DNA of 64,000 bases from an uncultured Lachnospiraceae bacterium (GTDB lineage: Bacteria > Bacillota > Clostridia > Lachnospirales > Lachnospiraceae), in the NCBI GenBank assembly GCA_910578555.1, contig CAJTPS010000010.1, positions 1 through 64,000 on the forward strand, in the 5' to 3' direction. Below the pieces are notes generated by a model. The model had not been told where the DNA came from, did no database searches, and saw only the letters and a program-made list of their open reading frames with translations. A program made the translations under genes and the position numbers. Below, piece after piece: positions 26,782 through 36,520 of this stretch (positions within the stretch are counted from its first letter, which is position 1; each line of letters begins with the position of its first letter).

Positions 26782-29235
26782 CTACGATCGCAGATATTCC
26801 ACAATATCGGCATACAGTTCCTCCAGCCGCTGCATATAAGCATCTGTACTTTCTGCCGCTTCCTCCGACCATAATACCGTCCCGAGTGTTGTCTGTAGAC
26901 CGTCTCTGTTATAAGTCACCTTCTCATATGCTTCCTCCTCCGGCTCTCCCGCTGCTGCCTCCGGCGACTCACTGGTATCATTTTGCGGCATACCATCGTC
27001 CTGCGTCAGTACGAAGCTGCACTCGTCCATGTTCCCGATCGTGGCAAAGAGCATGGCGGCATTGAAAAACAGAAGATCGCTACCCGCATCCGTCATACCC
27101 TGCACCGGAACTTCATAGTTGATCTCCAGAGACAGTGCGGTCTCCGGCTCTGTCTCCAGCGTATGAAGCTTCATCCCCCGATAGGTAAACCTCTCCGGCT
27201 GCGGCAGCGCGCTTATAAGTGCGCTCACCTTCGGAGCATCTCCCAGATACGCCGTTCTGTATCCGGCCAGCGCCGCAAACATATCTCCCCGTATCTTCTG
27301 ATTGATGCTGGTCACAATCGCGCGTCCCGCCGCCGCCTCAAGCTCGCTGTTAATATATTCCATCTCGCCCAGATCTCTCGCTTTTACGTCGGTATAATCC
27401 GCTTTTACATATACATAGTATGAATCGAAAAAATTTTCCTCCGGCAGATCACTTCCCGATCCTTCTGTAATCTGTTCATTCGGGAAGTAATCCACTGCTT
27501 CCTCCGTAATCTTTTCGTCAGGAAGATAATCCTTCGACTCTTCTACCGGCTCCGTCGTGCTGCCGGTATCTTCATATATATAAGTTGTATCATCATTGAT
27601 ATCCGTACCCGGTACGCCCACCGCGGCCACTGCTCCCTCCGGGATGAATGTGTCCTCATGGGCAATCATTCCTTCTGTCCTGTTTGACGACGACGTATAA
27701 TTGTGCACTGTCACAGAATCCGGCGTCGGCGTATAATTGTGCACTGCCTCGGACTCCGCATCAGGGTGTATATCCATCACCGTAATCTGTTCATTCGGCA
27801 GATAATCCCTCGATTCCTCCACAGCGGTCGTGGAACCGCTGCTGCTATCATCTATAATATAAGTCGTATCATCATCATTTCTATCCGTACCCGATATACC
27901 TACCGCCCCATAGCTTCCGGCCGGAACAATCTTCCTGCCCTCGCCTGCCAGTGCCGCCGCTTCATCACGGGAAAGCGCACAGAACCTGCCAGCCTCCTTG
28001 CGGGAAGACTTCTGATAAACTATAATCTCTCCGCCGTCTTCCGTCATATCATAACTGCTGATCCCCGCAATCGTTTCCGGCAGCCTGACCTGCATATCCC
28101 CGGCTGTGAGGGTTATTTCTCCCTCCCACATGTGACCGATTAACAAAGGTGCCCTCGTAAAGACCAGCACCGATACGGCTAAGATCAGCACAAGCGCCGC
28201 CACGACAGCCGCACCCAGTACTTTCGGTTTCTCGGCAATGAATCTGATCCGTTCCTTAATACTTCTGCCGCTTCCATGCATCGTTGTCGCCGTGCACGCG
28301 ATGTCGGACAGCCTGTTTTTCCCTGTAATAATGGAGAGCAGGGTTTCCCCGTAAGAAATCCGTTCTTCCTCCCCCAGAATCCGAAGCGCCGCCTCGTCAC
28401 AGGCAAGCTCGCAATCCCGCTTTGACAGAACTGCCGCTGCCCACACGAGTGGATTCATCCAGTAGACGCACAGCAGGACACTGCGAAGAATCGACCAGAA
28501 ACTGTCGCCGTGTCTGCGATGACACATTTCATGGGCAACCACATGCCGGAGCTTACTTGCATCCGCCGTGATATCCGGCGTCAGATAGATCGCTTCCCGG
28601 CCCGGCAGACCGTACAGACAGGAAGAAGTCAGATAGTCGGTGGTGTACAGCCTGATCCTGCACTTTGCTCCCTTCTTCTGCGCGTCCGCCTCCTGCGGAT
28701 TCCTGCTGCACAGATACGCCAGTTCCTCCGGCAGCGCAAACTCTTTGCGCCCTTTATGCAGCTTCCGCGTAAATACGATGTTCGTGATAATGATCCACAG
28801 GGCGACGACGATCATACCGCCGATCCAGATCCCGCGCACAATATCCATCCAGATAAGCCCGCCAACCTTTCCTGCTACGAAGACACTCGTCGGACCATCT
28901 TCAGAAGACAGATTCAATTCCTCTCCCAGCATAAATGCCGCCGCCTGCTCCCCGAGCGGACCACTAAGGGACATGTGAAACTGTACCGGCTTCTCCAGCT
29001 GCTCGGTCATATCACCGAACCTCTCTTCCAACGCCTCCGCGAGATCCATAATCCGAAATTCCTCGATCGAACCAATTGCTATATGAATTTGCGCTGACGA
29101 CGGAACAATCAGCCGGAGCGCCACCAGAAGCCACAGCGCATACTGCAGTCTTCCACTGATCCTGCCCTTAAAAACGATCCGTATCAGCATAATGCATAGT
29201 ATTAAAACCGAGGATGTAATTATTATTTCTTTCAT
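26782..29235 (-). CDS. BlaR1-like M56 membrane metallopeptidase
   Basis: The 817-residue protein has the BlaR1/MecR1 membrane module: N-terminal helices, zinc-protease motif HEMCH in RHVVAHEMCHRRHGDSF, then YWMNPLVWAAAVLSKRDCEL and the downstream glutamate in ACDEAALR. A further helix (AAVVAALVLILAVSVLVF) leads to an extracellular region of about 470 residues instead of the penicillin-binding sensor of BlaR1. That region contains two 40-45-residue near-repeats (GTDRNDDDTTYIIDDS / GTDINDDTTYIYEDT, each ending EES-DYLP-E-IT) and a third short copy. It pairs with the BlaI-type gene 94 bp upstream. The signal sensed is unknown. Confidence 0.9.
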   Translation of the reverse strand: MKEIIITSSVLILCIMLIRIVFKGRISGRLQYALWLLVALRLIVPSSAQIHIAIGSIEEFRIMDLAEALEERFGDMTEQLEKPVQFHMSLSGPLGEQAAAFMLGEELNLSSEDGPTSVFVAGKVGGLIWMDIVRGIWIGGMIVVALWIIITNIVFTRKLHKGRKEFALPEELAYLCSRNPQEADAQKKGAKCRIRLYTTDYLTSSCLYGLPGREAIYLTPDITADASKLRHVVAHEMCHRRHGDSFWSILRSVLLCVYWMNPLVWAAAVLSKRDCELACDEAALRILGEEERISYGETLLSIITGKNRLSDIACTATTMHGSGRSIKERIRFIAEKPKVLGAAVVAALVLILAVSVLVFTRAPLLIGHMWEGEITLTAGDMQVRLPETIAGISSYDMTEDGGEIIVYQKSSRKEAGRFCALSRDEAAALAGEGRKIVPAGSYGAVGISGTDRNDDDTTYIIDDSSSGSTTAVEESRDYLPNEQITVMDIHPDAESEAVHNYTPTPDSVTVHNYTSSSNRTEGMIAHEDTFIPEGAVAAVGVPGTDINDDTTYIYEDTGSTTEPVEESKDYLPDEKITEEAVDYFPNEQITEGSGSDLPEENFFDSYYVYVKADYTDVKARDLGEMEYINSELEAAAGRAIVTSINQKIRGDMFAALAGYRTAYLGDAPKVSALISALPQPERFTYRGMKLHTLETEPETALSLEINYEVPVQGMTDAGSDLLFFNAAMLFATIGNMDECSFVLTQDDGMPQNDTSESPEAAAGEPEEEAYEKVTYNRDGLQTTLGTVLWSEEAAESTDAYMQRLEELYADIVEYLRS

Positions 29236-29329
29236 ATGATAACCATACCTTTCTTATTGCCCGTATATCCGGCATCCATCATGAGTTGCTCATCATTCCA
29301 CGGCAGACGCGTTTACGATCAGGCACTGC

Positions 29330-29701
29330 CTATTTTCTTCGCTTCGCCTGTTCCAGAATGTCATACAGCTCCTGGATTTCTTCCCGTGATAGTGCCTGAT
29401 CCTCCACCATGGCATTGACCATCATGCCCAGACTGCCTCTGTACACCTTCTGTAAAAATCCACGTGTCTCCTGCATAGACACCTCTCCGCGCGGCACGAT
29501 CGGGTAGAATACTTTCGCCCGCCCGTCCTTACGGTGCGCGACCGCTTCCTTCTTCTCCATGCGGTTAAGCATCGTAATGATAATATGCTTGTCCCAGCCG
29601 GTCTCCTCCTGCAGCGCTGCGGTGAGCTCCGTAATCGTGCTTCCTTCACGCTCCCAGAGCCGGTTCATAATCTTCCATTCTCCGTCTGATAAACTGATCA
29701 T
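29330..29701 (-). CDS. BlaI/MecI-family transcriptional repressor
   Basis: The 123-residue winged-helix repressor contains EWKIMNRLWEREGSTITELT, GWDKHIIITMLNRMEKKEAV and AHRKDGRAKVFYPIVPR; the C-terminal helices form the dimer interface. In the known systems the BlaR1-type protease cleaves or inactivates BlaI. The partner gene immediately downstream fits that arrangement. A strong promoter lies about 140 bp upstream, flanked by partly symmetric gtatac-containing repeats that may be its operator. Confidence 0.94.
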   Translation of the reverse strand: MISLSDGEWKIMNRLWEREGSTITELTAALQEETGWDKHIIITMLNRMEKKEAVAHRKDGRAKVFYPIVPRGEVSMQETRGFLQKVYRGSLGMMVNAMVEDQALSREEIQELYDILEQAKRRK

Positions 29702-29838
29702 ATGTAATGTCCGTCCTTTCCTGCAATGTATGTTCGTTGCGCCGGCTCAGCCATTCCGAAATCCCCGTCACTTTCTTTTACATATCACACATGCCAATTG
29801 CCATATTTTGGTATACATTCGTTTACCTGTTTGAGTAT

Positions 29839-29867
29839 ATATTATGCTAAAGGTATACGATTGTCAA
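29839..29867 (-). promoter_or_regulatory. Promoter of the blaI-blaR1 pair
   Basis: On the minus strand TTGACA (29867-29862) and TAATAT (29844-29839) are separated by exactly 17 bp, a near-consensus sigma-A promoter. The repeated ggtatac at 29813-29819 and 29852-29858 surrounds the -10 region and could bind BlaI; this is inferred from position. Confidence 0.75.
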
Positions 29868-29877
29868 CCTTTTATTA

Positions 29878-29909
29878 GCGAGATTCGCCTCGCAAACTCA
29901 AATAAATGG
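29878..29909 (+). repeat. Dispersed hairpin repeat, copy D
   Basis: The segment gcgagattcgcctcgcaaac followed by tcaaataaatgg matches the third-hairpin part of the repeats at 9424, 39470 and 44067. It lies between the terminator at 29932 and the blaI promoter. Confidence 0.6.
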
Positions 29910-29931
29910 AACAATTTCCTATAATATAAAA

Positions 29932-29957
29932 GGGAGACCCGAAATTCTGAGTCTCCC
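29932..29957 (-). terminator. Rho-independent terminator of the membrane-protein gene
   Basis: On the minus strand gggagac / gtctccc pairs around a 12-nt loop and is followed by ttttatatt. It starts 9 bp after the stop codon of the upstream gene. Confidence 0.8.
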
Positions 29958-29965
29958 CTCTGCCA

Positions 29966-30415
29966 TTAATTGATTTTATCTTTATATTTCTCATATAAGT
30001 CCTGCAGCTTATCTATATCCTCTTCGGATACGCTGTTTTGCAGATATTCCTCCACCTGCGCGATAGACTCGCTGTTGATGCCGTCACCTACAATATCCAT
30101 GACATCGGATATCGTATCGCTGTCGGCATATTTCTCGATCATCTCCGTGGCAGCCTGCTTATCTGTTTCATCCATGTTATTGACGATTTCTTTCGCTTTG
30201 GCTGCTGCCTGTGGGTCGCCCGTGCTTTCCAGCGCCTTCCGGAATGTCTGCTCCATAACCTGCTCTGTTACCTTCTCAGCCACCATGGACTTAAGGCCGC
30301 CTGCGAACGTCCCCCGTATAATCCCAATGATCACCACCACACATAGTATGATCACAAGGCTCAGGAATATGATCATTCCTATTCCCTTTTTCTTTCTGGG
30401 TCTGCCTCTGCCCAT
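29966..30415 (-). CDS. Single-pass membrane protein of unknown function
   Basis: The 149-residue protein has a short basic head (GRGRPRKKKG), one membrane helix (MIIFLSLVIILCVVVIIGII) and a charged, fully helical outer region rich in Glu, Asp and Lys (EKYADSDTISDVMDIVGDGI, EEYLQNSVSEEDIDKLQDLY). I do not recognise the family. It lies downstream of ackA in the same direction (86 bp) and has its own terminator, so it may be the last gene of the proS-ackA transcript. Confidence 0.8.
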   Translation of the reverse strand: MGRGRPRKKKGIGMIIFLSLVIILCVVVIIGIIRGTFAGGLKSMVAEKVTEQVMEQTFRKALESTGDPQAAAKAKEIVNNMDETDKQAATEMIEKYADSDTISDVMDIVGDGINSESIAQVEEYLQNSVSEEDIDKLQDLYEKYKDKIN

Positions 30416-30501
30416 AATATAACATCTCCTTTATGCTCTCTGCATGCCACAGTCCGGCATTCTGCTGCGCTGTAACGCCTGCATTCCGTCCGTGCCGCTT
30501 T

Positions 30502-31701
30502 CTATGCGTCCGCCAGACGAACAGTCTCTCTCGCAATGGCAAGCTCTTCGTTCGTCGGAATCACCATAACGGTCACCTTAGCGTCTTCATCAGAGAGTAT
30601 CACCTCTTCACCGCGCAGTTTATTCTTCTCCGCGTCAATATCTGCCCCGAGGAACCCGAGATATTCTCCGATCTGCGCCCGCACCTCTGCATTGTTCTCT
30701 CCCACACCTGCAGTGAATATGATCACATCCACGCCGTTCATTGCCGCCGCGTATGCACCGATATATTTGGCTACGCGGTAAGCATATGTCTCAAGCGCTG
30801 CCTTCGCCGCCTCATTTCCCTGTGCCTTCGCCTCAGCCAGATCCCTGAAGTCGCTGGAAACACCGTCTGACAAGCCCAGAACACCGGATTTCTTATTGCA
30901 GATATCAATCACCTGTGCCGCGCTGATTCCTTCCTTTTCCGCAATAAAAGTGATGATTGCCGGGTCTAAATCTCCTGAGCGGGTGCCCATGATCAATCCC
31001 TCCAACGGCGTCAGTCCCATGGAAGTATCCACAGACTCTCCGTATTTTACAGCGGACACCGAAGCGCCGTTGCCAAGATGACATACGATGATTTTCAAGT
31101 CCCTGATATCTTTTCCCAGAATCTCTGCGGCACGCTTCGACACGAAATCATGGCTCGTACCGTGGAATCCGTAGCGGCGTACTTTATATTTCTCGTAATA
31201 GGATAACGGCAGACCGTACAGATATGCTTTCTTCGGCATGGTCTGGTGAAACGCCGTGTCGAATACGCCTACCATCGGCACGTCCGGCATAATCTCCTTA
31301 CAGGAGTTGATTCCGATCAGATTCGCCGGATTGTGCAGCGGCGCCAGATCGTTACACTGCTCGATCGCTGCCAGTACCTCGTCATTTAACACAACGGATG
31401 TGGCAAACTTCTCCCCGCCGTGTACAATACGGTGCCCCACTGCATCGATCTCATCAAGAGACTTAATCACACCCTCCTGTGCATCCGTCAGCTTCTCAAT
31501 CACAAGCTTCACCGCCGCCGTATGATCCGGCATGGGCGCTTCCGTCCGCACCTTCTCGCCGCCCGCCGGCTGATGCACAATGGCGCTGCCGTCAATTCCG
31601 ATTCTCTCACATAAACCCTTTGCCAGTACTTCCTCCGATTCGCTGTTGATCAACTGATACTTCAGCGAAGAAGAACCACAGTTAATAACCAGTACATTCA
31701 T
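30502..31701 (-). CDS. ackA: Acetate kinase
   Basis: The enzyme converts acetyl phosphate and ADP to acetate and ATP, the energy-conserving last step of fermentation. At 399 residues it is the usual length. Motifs include [16 protein letters not shown] (start), [29 protein letters not shown] and ITPDEE-region-like [13 protein letters not shown]. The true start at 31701 follows a strong ggggagg. The phosphotransacetylase gene usual in this operon is absent; instead proS lies 22 bp upstream, so expression may partly read through from the T-box-controlled promoter. Confidence 0.97.
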   Translation of the reverse strand: MNVLVINCGSSSLKYQLINSESEEVLAKGLCERIGIDGSAIVHQPAGGEKVRTEAPMPDHTAAVKLVIEKLTDAQEGVIKSLDEIDAVGHRIVHGGEKFATSVVLNDEVLAAIEQCNDLAPLHNPANLIGINSCKEIMPDVPMVGVFDTAFHQTMPKKAYLYGLPLSYYEKYKVRRYGFHGTSHDFVSKRAAEILGKDIRDLKIIVCHLGNGASVSAVKYGESVDTSMGLTPLEGLIMGTRSGDLDPAIITFIAEKEGISAAQVIDICNKKSGVLGLSDGVSSDFRDLAEAKAQGNEAAKAALETYAYRVAKYIGAYAAAMNGVDVIIFTAGVGENNAEVRAQIGEYLGFLGADIDAEKNKLRGEEVILSDEDAKVTVMVIPTNEELAIARETVRLADA

Positions 31702-31723
31702 TGCATAAACCTCCCCTGTCTTT

Positions 31724-33154
31724 TTAATATGCCCTGCCCCAGTAAACCATCTTCTTCGCAGGCTTCCCGCAGCAGACACATACATCACTGATCTGCTCCT
31801 GCTCAAAGGGCATACAGCGGCTTGTCACGGCAAGCTCCTCTTTGATCTTGTCCTCGCAGTCCTGTTCCCCGCACCACATAGCCTTGACAAAACCGGATTG
31901 TTCTGTAAAAAGCTTACGGAACCCGTCCATATCCTTCGCTTCATATGTGTGCGCGTTCCTGTGTGTTCTCGCCCGTTCCAGCATCTCTTTCTGCATCTGG
32001 TCGAGGATTTCTCCTGCTCTTACTTCCAGTTCATCCAGAGAAACCTCGATCTTCTCCCGCGTATCGCGGCGGCAGATCACACACTTGCCTGCCTCGATAT
32101 CCTTAGGCCCGATCTCCACACGAATCGGAATACCCCGCATCTCCTGCTCGGAAAACTTCCAGCCGGGGCTCTTGTCCGCATCGTCCACTTTCACACGGAA
32201 ATTGCTCAGTCTGTCTTTCAGTTCAAATGCCTTATCCAGCACCCCTTCCTTCTTCTGCTGAATGGGAATGATCATGATCTGCACAGGCGCGATCCTGGGC
32301 GGCAGTACCAGCCCGGAGTTATCGCCATGCACCATGATAACTGCGCCGATCAGACGGGTCGTGGTTCCCCAGGACGTCTGATGCACATGTTTTAACGTAT
32401 TATCTTTATCCGTAAACTGAATCTCAAAGGCTTTGGCAAAACCGTCTCCGAAATTGTGGCTGGTACCGGACTGTAACGCTTTACCGTCATGCATCAGCGC
32501 CTCGATGGTGTAGGTTGCTATGGCTCCTGCAAATTTCTCTTTCTCCGTCTTGCGTCCCTTGATCACAGGAATCGCCAGTACCTGCTCACAGAAATCCGCA
32601 TACACATTGAGCATCTGGATCGTCCTCTCCTCCGCTTCCTGTGCCGTGGCATGGGCAGTGTGCCCCTCCTGCCATAAAAACTCACGGCTGCGGAGGAAAG
32701 GTCTTGTCTCCTTCTCCCAGCGCACAACAGAGCACCACTGATTGCATAACTGGGGCAGATCACGGTAAGACTGTACCACATTTTTATAGTAATCACAGAA
32801 AAGCGTCTCGGAAGTAGGTCTGACACACAGTCGCTCCTGCAAAGGCTGCTGTCCGCCGTGAGTCACCCACGCCACCTCCGGCGCAAACCCTTCCACATGA
32901 TCCTTCTCCTTATTCAAAAGACTCTCAGGAATAAACATAGGCAGATATACATTCTGCACCCTCGTCGCTTTAAACATCGCGTCCATCTGCTGCTGGATCA
33001 ACTCCCAGATCGCGTAGCCCGCCGGTTTAAATACCATACACCCCTTAATACTGGTGTAATCCAAAAGTTCTGCCTTCTTCACCACATCGGTGTACCACTG
33101 TGCGAAATCATCCTCCATGGAGGTGATCGCCTCTACCAGTTTCTTGTCGGCCAT
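31724..33154 (-). CDS. proS: Prolyl-tRNA synthetase, short (archaeal/eukaryotic-like) type
   Basis: The class II synthetase has about 476 residues with no editing (INS) domain, as in type 3 ProS. It shows [45 protein letters not shown] (motif 2), [36 protein letters not shown] (motif 3 and anticodon-binding domain) and a C-terminal zinc-like Cys cluster ([13 protein letters not shown]). The ATG at 33154 follows aggagg; the longer frame runs into the T-box leader and is not translated. The C-terminus ends in the typical YWGRAY. Confidence 0.96.
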   Translation of the reverse strand: MADKKLVEAITSMEDDFAQWYTDVVKKAELLDYTSIKGCMVFKPAGYAIWELIQQQMDAMFKATRVQNVYLPMFIPESLLNKEKDHVEGFAPEVAWVTHGGQQPLQERLCVRPTSETLFCDYYKNVVQSYRDLPQLCNQWCSVVRWEKETRPFLRSREFLWQEGHTAHATAQEAEERTIQMLNVYADFCEQVLAIPVIKGRKTEKEKFAGAIATYTIEALMHDGKALQSGTSHNFGDGFAKAFEIQFTDKDNTLKHVHQTSWGTTTRLIGAVIMVHGDNSGLVLPPRIAPVQIMIIPIQQKKEGVLDKAFELKDRLSNFRVKVDDADKSPGWKFSEQEMRGIPIRVEIGPKDIEAGKCVICRRDTREKIEVSLDELEVRAGEILDQMQKEMLERARTHRNAHTYEAKDMDGFRKLFTEQSGFVKAMWCGEQDCEDKIKEELAVTSRCMPFEQEQISDVCVCCGKPAKKMVYWGRAY

Positions 33155-33174
33155 TTTCTTTTCCTCCTTACATA

Positions 33175-33465
33175 AAATACAAAACCGCCAAAATTTCCGC
33201 CCCGTAAGGGACCGAAATCTCGGCGGTACCACCCTAATTAACATACTGCTGTATGTTCTCTTCTCATACCGTTATCGCCGGTGCTGCGCTGCGCTCTTCA
33301 CGCAGGACTCCGAGGCCGGTTCCGAATGCCTCCCGTAAAAACCTCCCACCGCCGGTTCTCTCTCTGGCACGCTCTGCATCCGTACTATTCTCTTCTTTGT
33401 CACGTCTGATGATATGGTAACTTCTCCGGTTCCGTATGATACAAACCGCCGGAATCAGTTACATT
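33175..33465 (-). promoter_or_regulatory. T-box riboswitch leader of proS
   Basis: The minus-strand leader contains the hallmark T-box sequence agggtggtaccgcc (33234-33221). It continues into a competing terminator: accgccgagatttcggtccc pairs with ggggcggaaattttggcggt and is followed by tttgtatttt. Farther upstream is the Stem I region with the AGTA-type bulge (gaatagtac, 33390-33382). A CCG in ggaaccggcc (near 33325) is a plausible proline specifier codon. Uncharged tRNA-Pro should stabilise the antiterminator and switch proS on. Confidence 0.93.
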
Positions 33466-33472
33466 TTTATTC

Positions 33473-33501
33473 ATTCTAGCCGCATCGCCGGGTTTTGTCA
33501 A
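33473..33501 (-). promoter_or_regulatory. Promoter of the proS T-box transcript
   Basis: TTGACA (33501-33496) and TAGAAT (33478-33473) on the minus strand are separated by 17 bp. The predicted start near 33465 gives a leader of about 310 nt, the normal size for a T-box. Confidence 0.8.
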
Positions 33502-33596
33502 CCGCCATCAGTCTAAAGATTTTATTTTGCTTAGCGTATGCACACATGCAAAACAGAATCCACAAACAGGCATGTCTGGCAGCCTTTGTCTGCATA

Positions 33597-33624
33597 ATAA
33601 AAGACACCTGCCGCAGCAGATGCC
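33597..33624 (-). terminator. Terminator after the APH-type kinase gene
   Basis: On the minus strand ggcatctgc pairs with gcaggtgtc (9 bp with two G-U pairs, 4-nt loop) and is followed by ttttatta. It lies 76 bp after the kinase stop. The G-U pairs exist only in the minus-strand RNA, so the direction is clear. Confidence 0.8.
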
Positions 33625-33699
33625 TCTCCTCCTTTTATCCTCTCCATATCTTTATATTATATATCAATCACTCGCATCCGGACCAGCCATTATGATGGC

Positions 33700-34791
33700 T
33701 CATCGCACTCTCACTGCCGCATTCATCTGTTCCCGCTTTCGCTCCATGTCCGCCACAAGCGCGAGCTGCGTCCGGCATCGGTCCAGATTCTGTCCGTCCC
33801 GTTCTGTATGGTAATAAATATCTCCCTGCAGATAGTCCGTGAGGAAGCGCATCCCCTGCTCCAGCGTAATGGTCTTAGCGCCCAGCGGAAGCGTCTCGAT
33901 CTCCTTCTCTGTGAGTCTGTCGCCGGCACCCTCCAGAAAACCTCTCGCATAGGCCTCATACAGTTCCAGTGAGAGCGACACTTTACTCACATCCGGCTCG
34001 TCCTCAGCCGCGGTATTAGCTCCGAAGCGAATCGCATCACCAAAATCATATGCGCACAATCCTGGCATGATCGTGTCCAGATCGACGATACAGACAGCCT
34101 TATGGGTCTGCTCATCCAGGAGAATATTATTGAGTTTCGTATCATTATGCGTGATCCTGATCGGCAGTTCACCGTTTTGGGCTAAATCGGTGAGCACAGA
34201 TATTTCATCCTTCCTCGCTCTGATAAACGCGATCTCCTCCGCGACACCCGACGCCCTGTGGCACACATCCTCCGCCACCGCGCGCTCGAAATCACGATAC
34301 CGCTTCGGTGTGTTATGGAAATCGGGAATCGTCTCATGCAGCGTCTGTGCGGGATAATCCGCCAGCATCGCCTGAAAATGTCCGAAAGCACGACCGCTCT
34401 CACAAAAATCCGCAGCCTGTTCCACCCGGTCTAAGGTCGTGATGTGCTCAATGCACAGATAGACCCGCCAGTCCTGTCCCTGTGCGTCAGAATAATATGC
34501 CGCGCCGTCCGTCGTCGGTATCACGGTCATCGTCTCCCGCTCAGGGTCGCCGCCCGCGCAAACGATCTTCTCGCGCAGATGGGCGGTCACGTGCATAATA
34601 TTCTCCATCAGTTCCGCTGTATTATGAAAAATGTCCGTATTGATCCGCTGCAGGATATACCGTTTTCCCGATCCTGTTGTCACCAGAAAAGTGTGATTGA
34701 TGTGCCCGCTGCCATGGGGCTTGATATCCACTACTTCATCCGCCAGCCGAAATTTGTTCAGAATCCCTCTTATCTCCTCCAAAATTCCCAT
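33700..34791 (-). CDS. APH-family kinase resembling N-acetylhexosamine 1-kinase
   Basis: The 363-residue aminoglycoside-phosphotransferase-fold kinase has an ATP-lobe start (VDIKPHGSGHINHTFLV, RYILQRINT). The catalytic loop is ITHNDTKLNNILLDE (HxDxxxxN) and the metal-binding segment is CIVDLDTIMPGLCAYDFGDA. The THNDTKLNN and LDTIMPG forms recall NahK-type N-acetylhexosamine kinases rather than drug-resistance enzymes. It is the last gene of an operon with two O-antigen-ligase-like proteins (17-bp gap), so a role in cell-surface sugar metabolism is possible but inferred. Confidence 0.82.
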   Translation of the reverse strand: MGILEEIRGILNKFRLADEVVDIKPHGSGHINHTFLVTTGSGKRYILQRINTDIFHNTAELMENIMHVTAHLREKIVCAGGDPERETMTVIPTTDGAAYYSDAQGQDWRVYLCIEHITTLDRVEQAADFCESGRAFGHFQAMLADYPAQTLHETIPDFHNTPKRYRDFERAVAEDVCHRASGVAEEIAFIRARKDEISVLTDLAQNGELPIRITHNDTKLNNILLDEQTHKAVCIVDLDTIMPGLCAYDFGDAIRFGANTAAEDEPDVSKVSLSLELYEAYARGFLEGAGDRLTEKEIETLPLGAKTITLEQGMRFLTDYLQGDIYYHTERDGQNLDRCRTQLALVADMERKREQMNAAVRVR

Positions 34792-34808
34792 TTCCTATAC
34801 CTTCCTCT

Positions 34809-36464
34809 CTAAATCGCATTTATCGCCCCGTTGCCCTTTACCCTGGTCTGCTCTGTCTGCTGCCTTAGTATATACTCCCCGATCCCCATACAGATAAATG
34901 CAAACGGCGTGCATAACACCTGCTGGTAGCAAAAGAAATTATAACACATATACGACACTACCGCCGCCGCGATTCCTGCTGTGAGAACATTCCGTCTGCA
35001 CGCATGCACAAGCCGTCCGACAGATGTCACATAGGTTCCCAGATATGTCACCGCTCCGAAGATTCCGCTGTTAATAAGCATGGTCATCCATTCGTTATGA
35101 GCATTCGTCAACTGCTTCGCGCCCCATAACAGTTCCGCTTCCTCGCCGTAATATGTTACGACATAACTGTGGAAACAGTCTGGCCCCACCCCGAACAGCT
35201 TATGTACAGGCTTTGCTTCCGTATATAACTTTGCACCAAAACGCCATATCCTGCCCCTGCCATTACCCCATGCGTCATTCCAGTTAAAATAGGAGATTCC
35301 TGCCAGCTTTTCTGCAATGGTCCGCGGCAGCAGCCCCCGCGACTGCAGAAAGATCATAAGTGCTGCGATCAGAACCGCCGACACCGCCATAACGGGAACA
35401 ATTCTCCCTGCCCGTTTCATCAGATCTGCCGGATATTGACATTCCCCGCCGCGCGCTCCCATGACAAATAGCAAGACCGCCGCCGCAAGGCACAGGAACA
35501 GTAAGATCCATGTCATCCCGGAATCCCACATTAACCGCGTCACTAAATCCGCCTGCAGCTCCGGATTCGGCCGAAGCCGCACCAGATACCCCATGACCTT
35601 ACCCGAAATGAAGAAAAGTGTGAGCGCTCCCATATACCGGCACAGCTTCTCCCGCTCCCCCGCGGCCGTCACAAACAGCACGATCATCGCGCCTGCCAGC
35701 CCAATGTATGCACTGTCGCTGTTCTGGGTCACCAGCGTACAGAACCCCAGCACGGTAAACACCCCGCCTGCAATCCGCCACTGCCTCTTAACGGTATGCA
35801 CAAATACACCGATCCCGACAGGCAATGTCACTGCCAGAAAACTTCCATACCACGACGCCTGACCCAGCGTGGACAGAAATTGCGCTTTCTGAGCATAGGA
35901 TAGTCCGTCATAGAACCCGATGGGATCAAGCAACAGCCGGTGCAGGATTCCGATCCCGTAAACGACTCCTGCCGACGTGCACAGCACGGTCAGAATCACA
36001 CGATAATACCTGCCGAACCGGGACAGCAGCAGATAAAGCATCACAAAACTGACCTGCGCAAATAGTCCCATGTTCCAGCCTTTATATCCCCACAGAATAC
36101 TCTCCCAACCATTTCGCCAGAAGCCACCGGAGAATACGGATATCCCTGAGAATATCAGATATGCCAGCACAAATCCGTCTGTGACAGACACCCGCAGTCT
36201 CCTGCGCTCCATCAACCGGAAGACCAGATACGGTGCCAGCGCCGCAAGCAGCACAATACCGCCTCTTAGCATGACCGCCTTATATGCTGCAAATTTGGCA
36301 TTACCTATCCCGTGATAGCCGTCCTTCGCATAGAAAGGCACCGCCACGCACAGGATGAGCAATATGATAGTCAGCAGATATTCTATGATCTGTTCTGTGA
36401 TCTGTACGCCGCTGCCTGCAACACGGTTATTCTTTTGACCTGATTTTACAATCCTGTTGCTCAT
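34809..36464 (-). CDS. O-antigen ligase-like polytopic membrane protein, copy 1
   Basis: The 551-residue protein has about 12 membrane helices and a Wzy_C/O-antigen-ligase type periplasmic loop with WGNGRGRIWRFGAKLY, KPVHKLFGVGPDCFHSYVVT and QLTNAHNEWMTMLINSGIFG. The G-GPD and NAHN motifs are the core of the family, which joins or polymerises glycans on lipid carriers. It is paralogous to the next gene upstream, with the same loop order. The start at 36464 precedes a Lys/Arg-rich cytoplasmic head. In a Gram-positive the likely target is a surface polysaccharide or teichoic acid, not LPS. Confidence 0.86.
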   Translation of the reverse strand: MSNRIVKSGQKNNRVAGSGVQITEQIIEYLLTIILLILCVAVPFYAKDGYHGIGNAKFAAYKAVMLRGGIVLLAALAPYLVFRLMERRRLRVSVTDGFVLAYLIFSGISVFSGGFWRNGWESILWGYKGWNMGLFAQVSFVMLYLLLSRFGRYYRVILTVLCTSAGVVYGIGILHRLLLDPIGFYDGLSYAQKAQFLSTLGQASWYGSFLAVTLPVGIGVFVHTVKRQWRIAGGVFTVLGFCTLVTQNSDSAYIGLAGAMIVLFVTAAGEREKLCRYMGALTLFFISGKVMGYLVRLRPNPELQADLVTRLMWDSGMTWILLFLCLAAAVLLFVMGARGGECQYPADLMKRAGRIVPVMAVSAVLIAALMIFLQSRGLLPRTIAEKLAGISYFNWNDAWGNGRGRIWRFGAKLYTEAKPVHKLFGVGPDCFHSYVVTYYGEEAELLWGAKQLTNAHNEWMTMLINSGIFGAVTYLGTYVTSVGRLVHACRRNVLTAGIAAAVVSYMCYNFFCYQQVLCTPFAFICMGIGEYILRQQTEQTRVKGNGAINAI

Positions 36465-36520
36465 AAGTTACTTTTCCCGTATTATATGTATTTTCTTCTT
36501 CCGCATGCCTGATCATGCTT

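Noticed and set aside
33155..33244. N-terminal extension of ProS upstream of its ATG
   Set aside because: It is encoded by the T-box terminator/antiterminator region, and the real ATG has a strong ribosome site.
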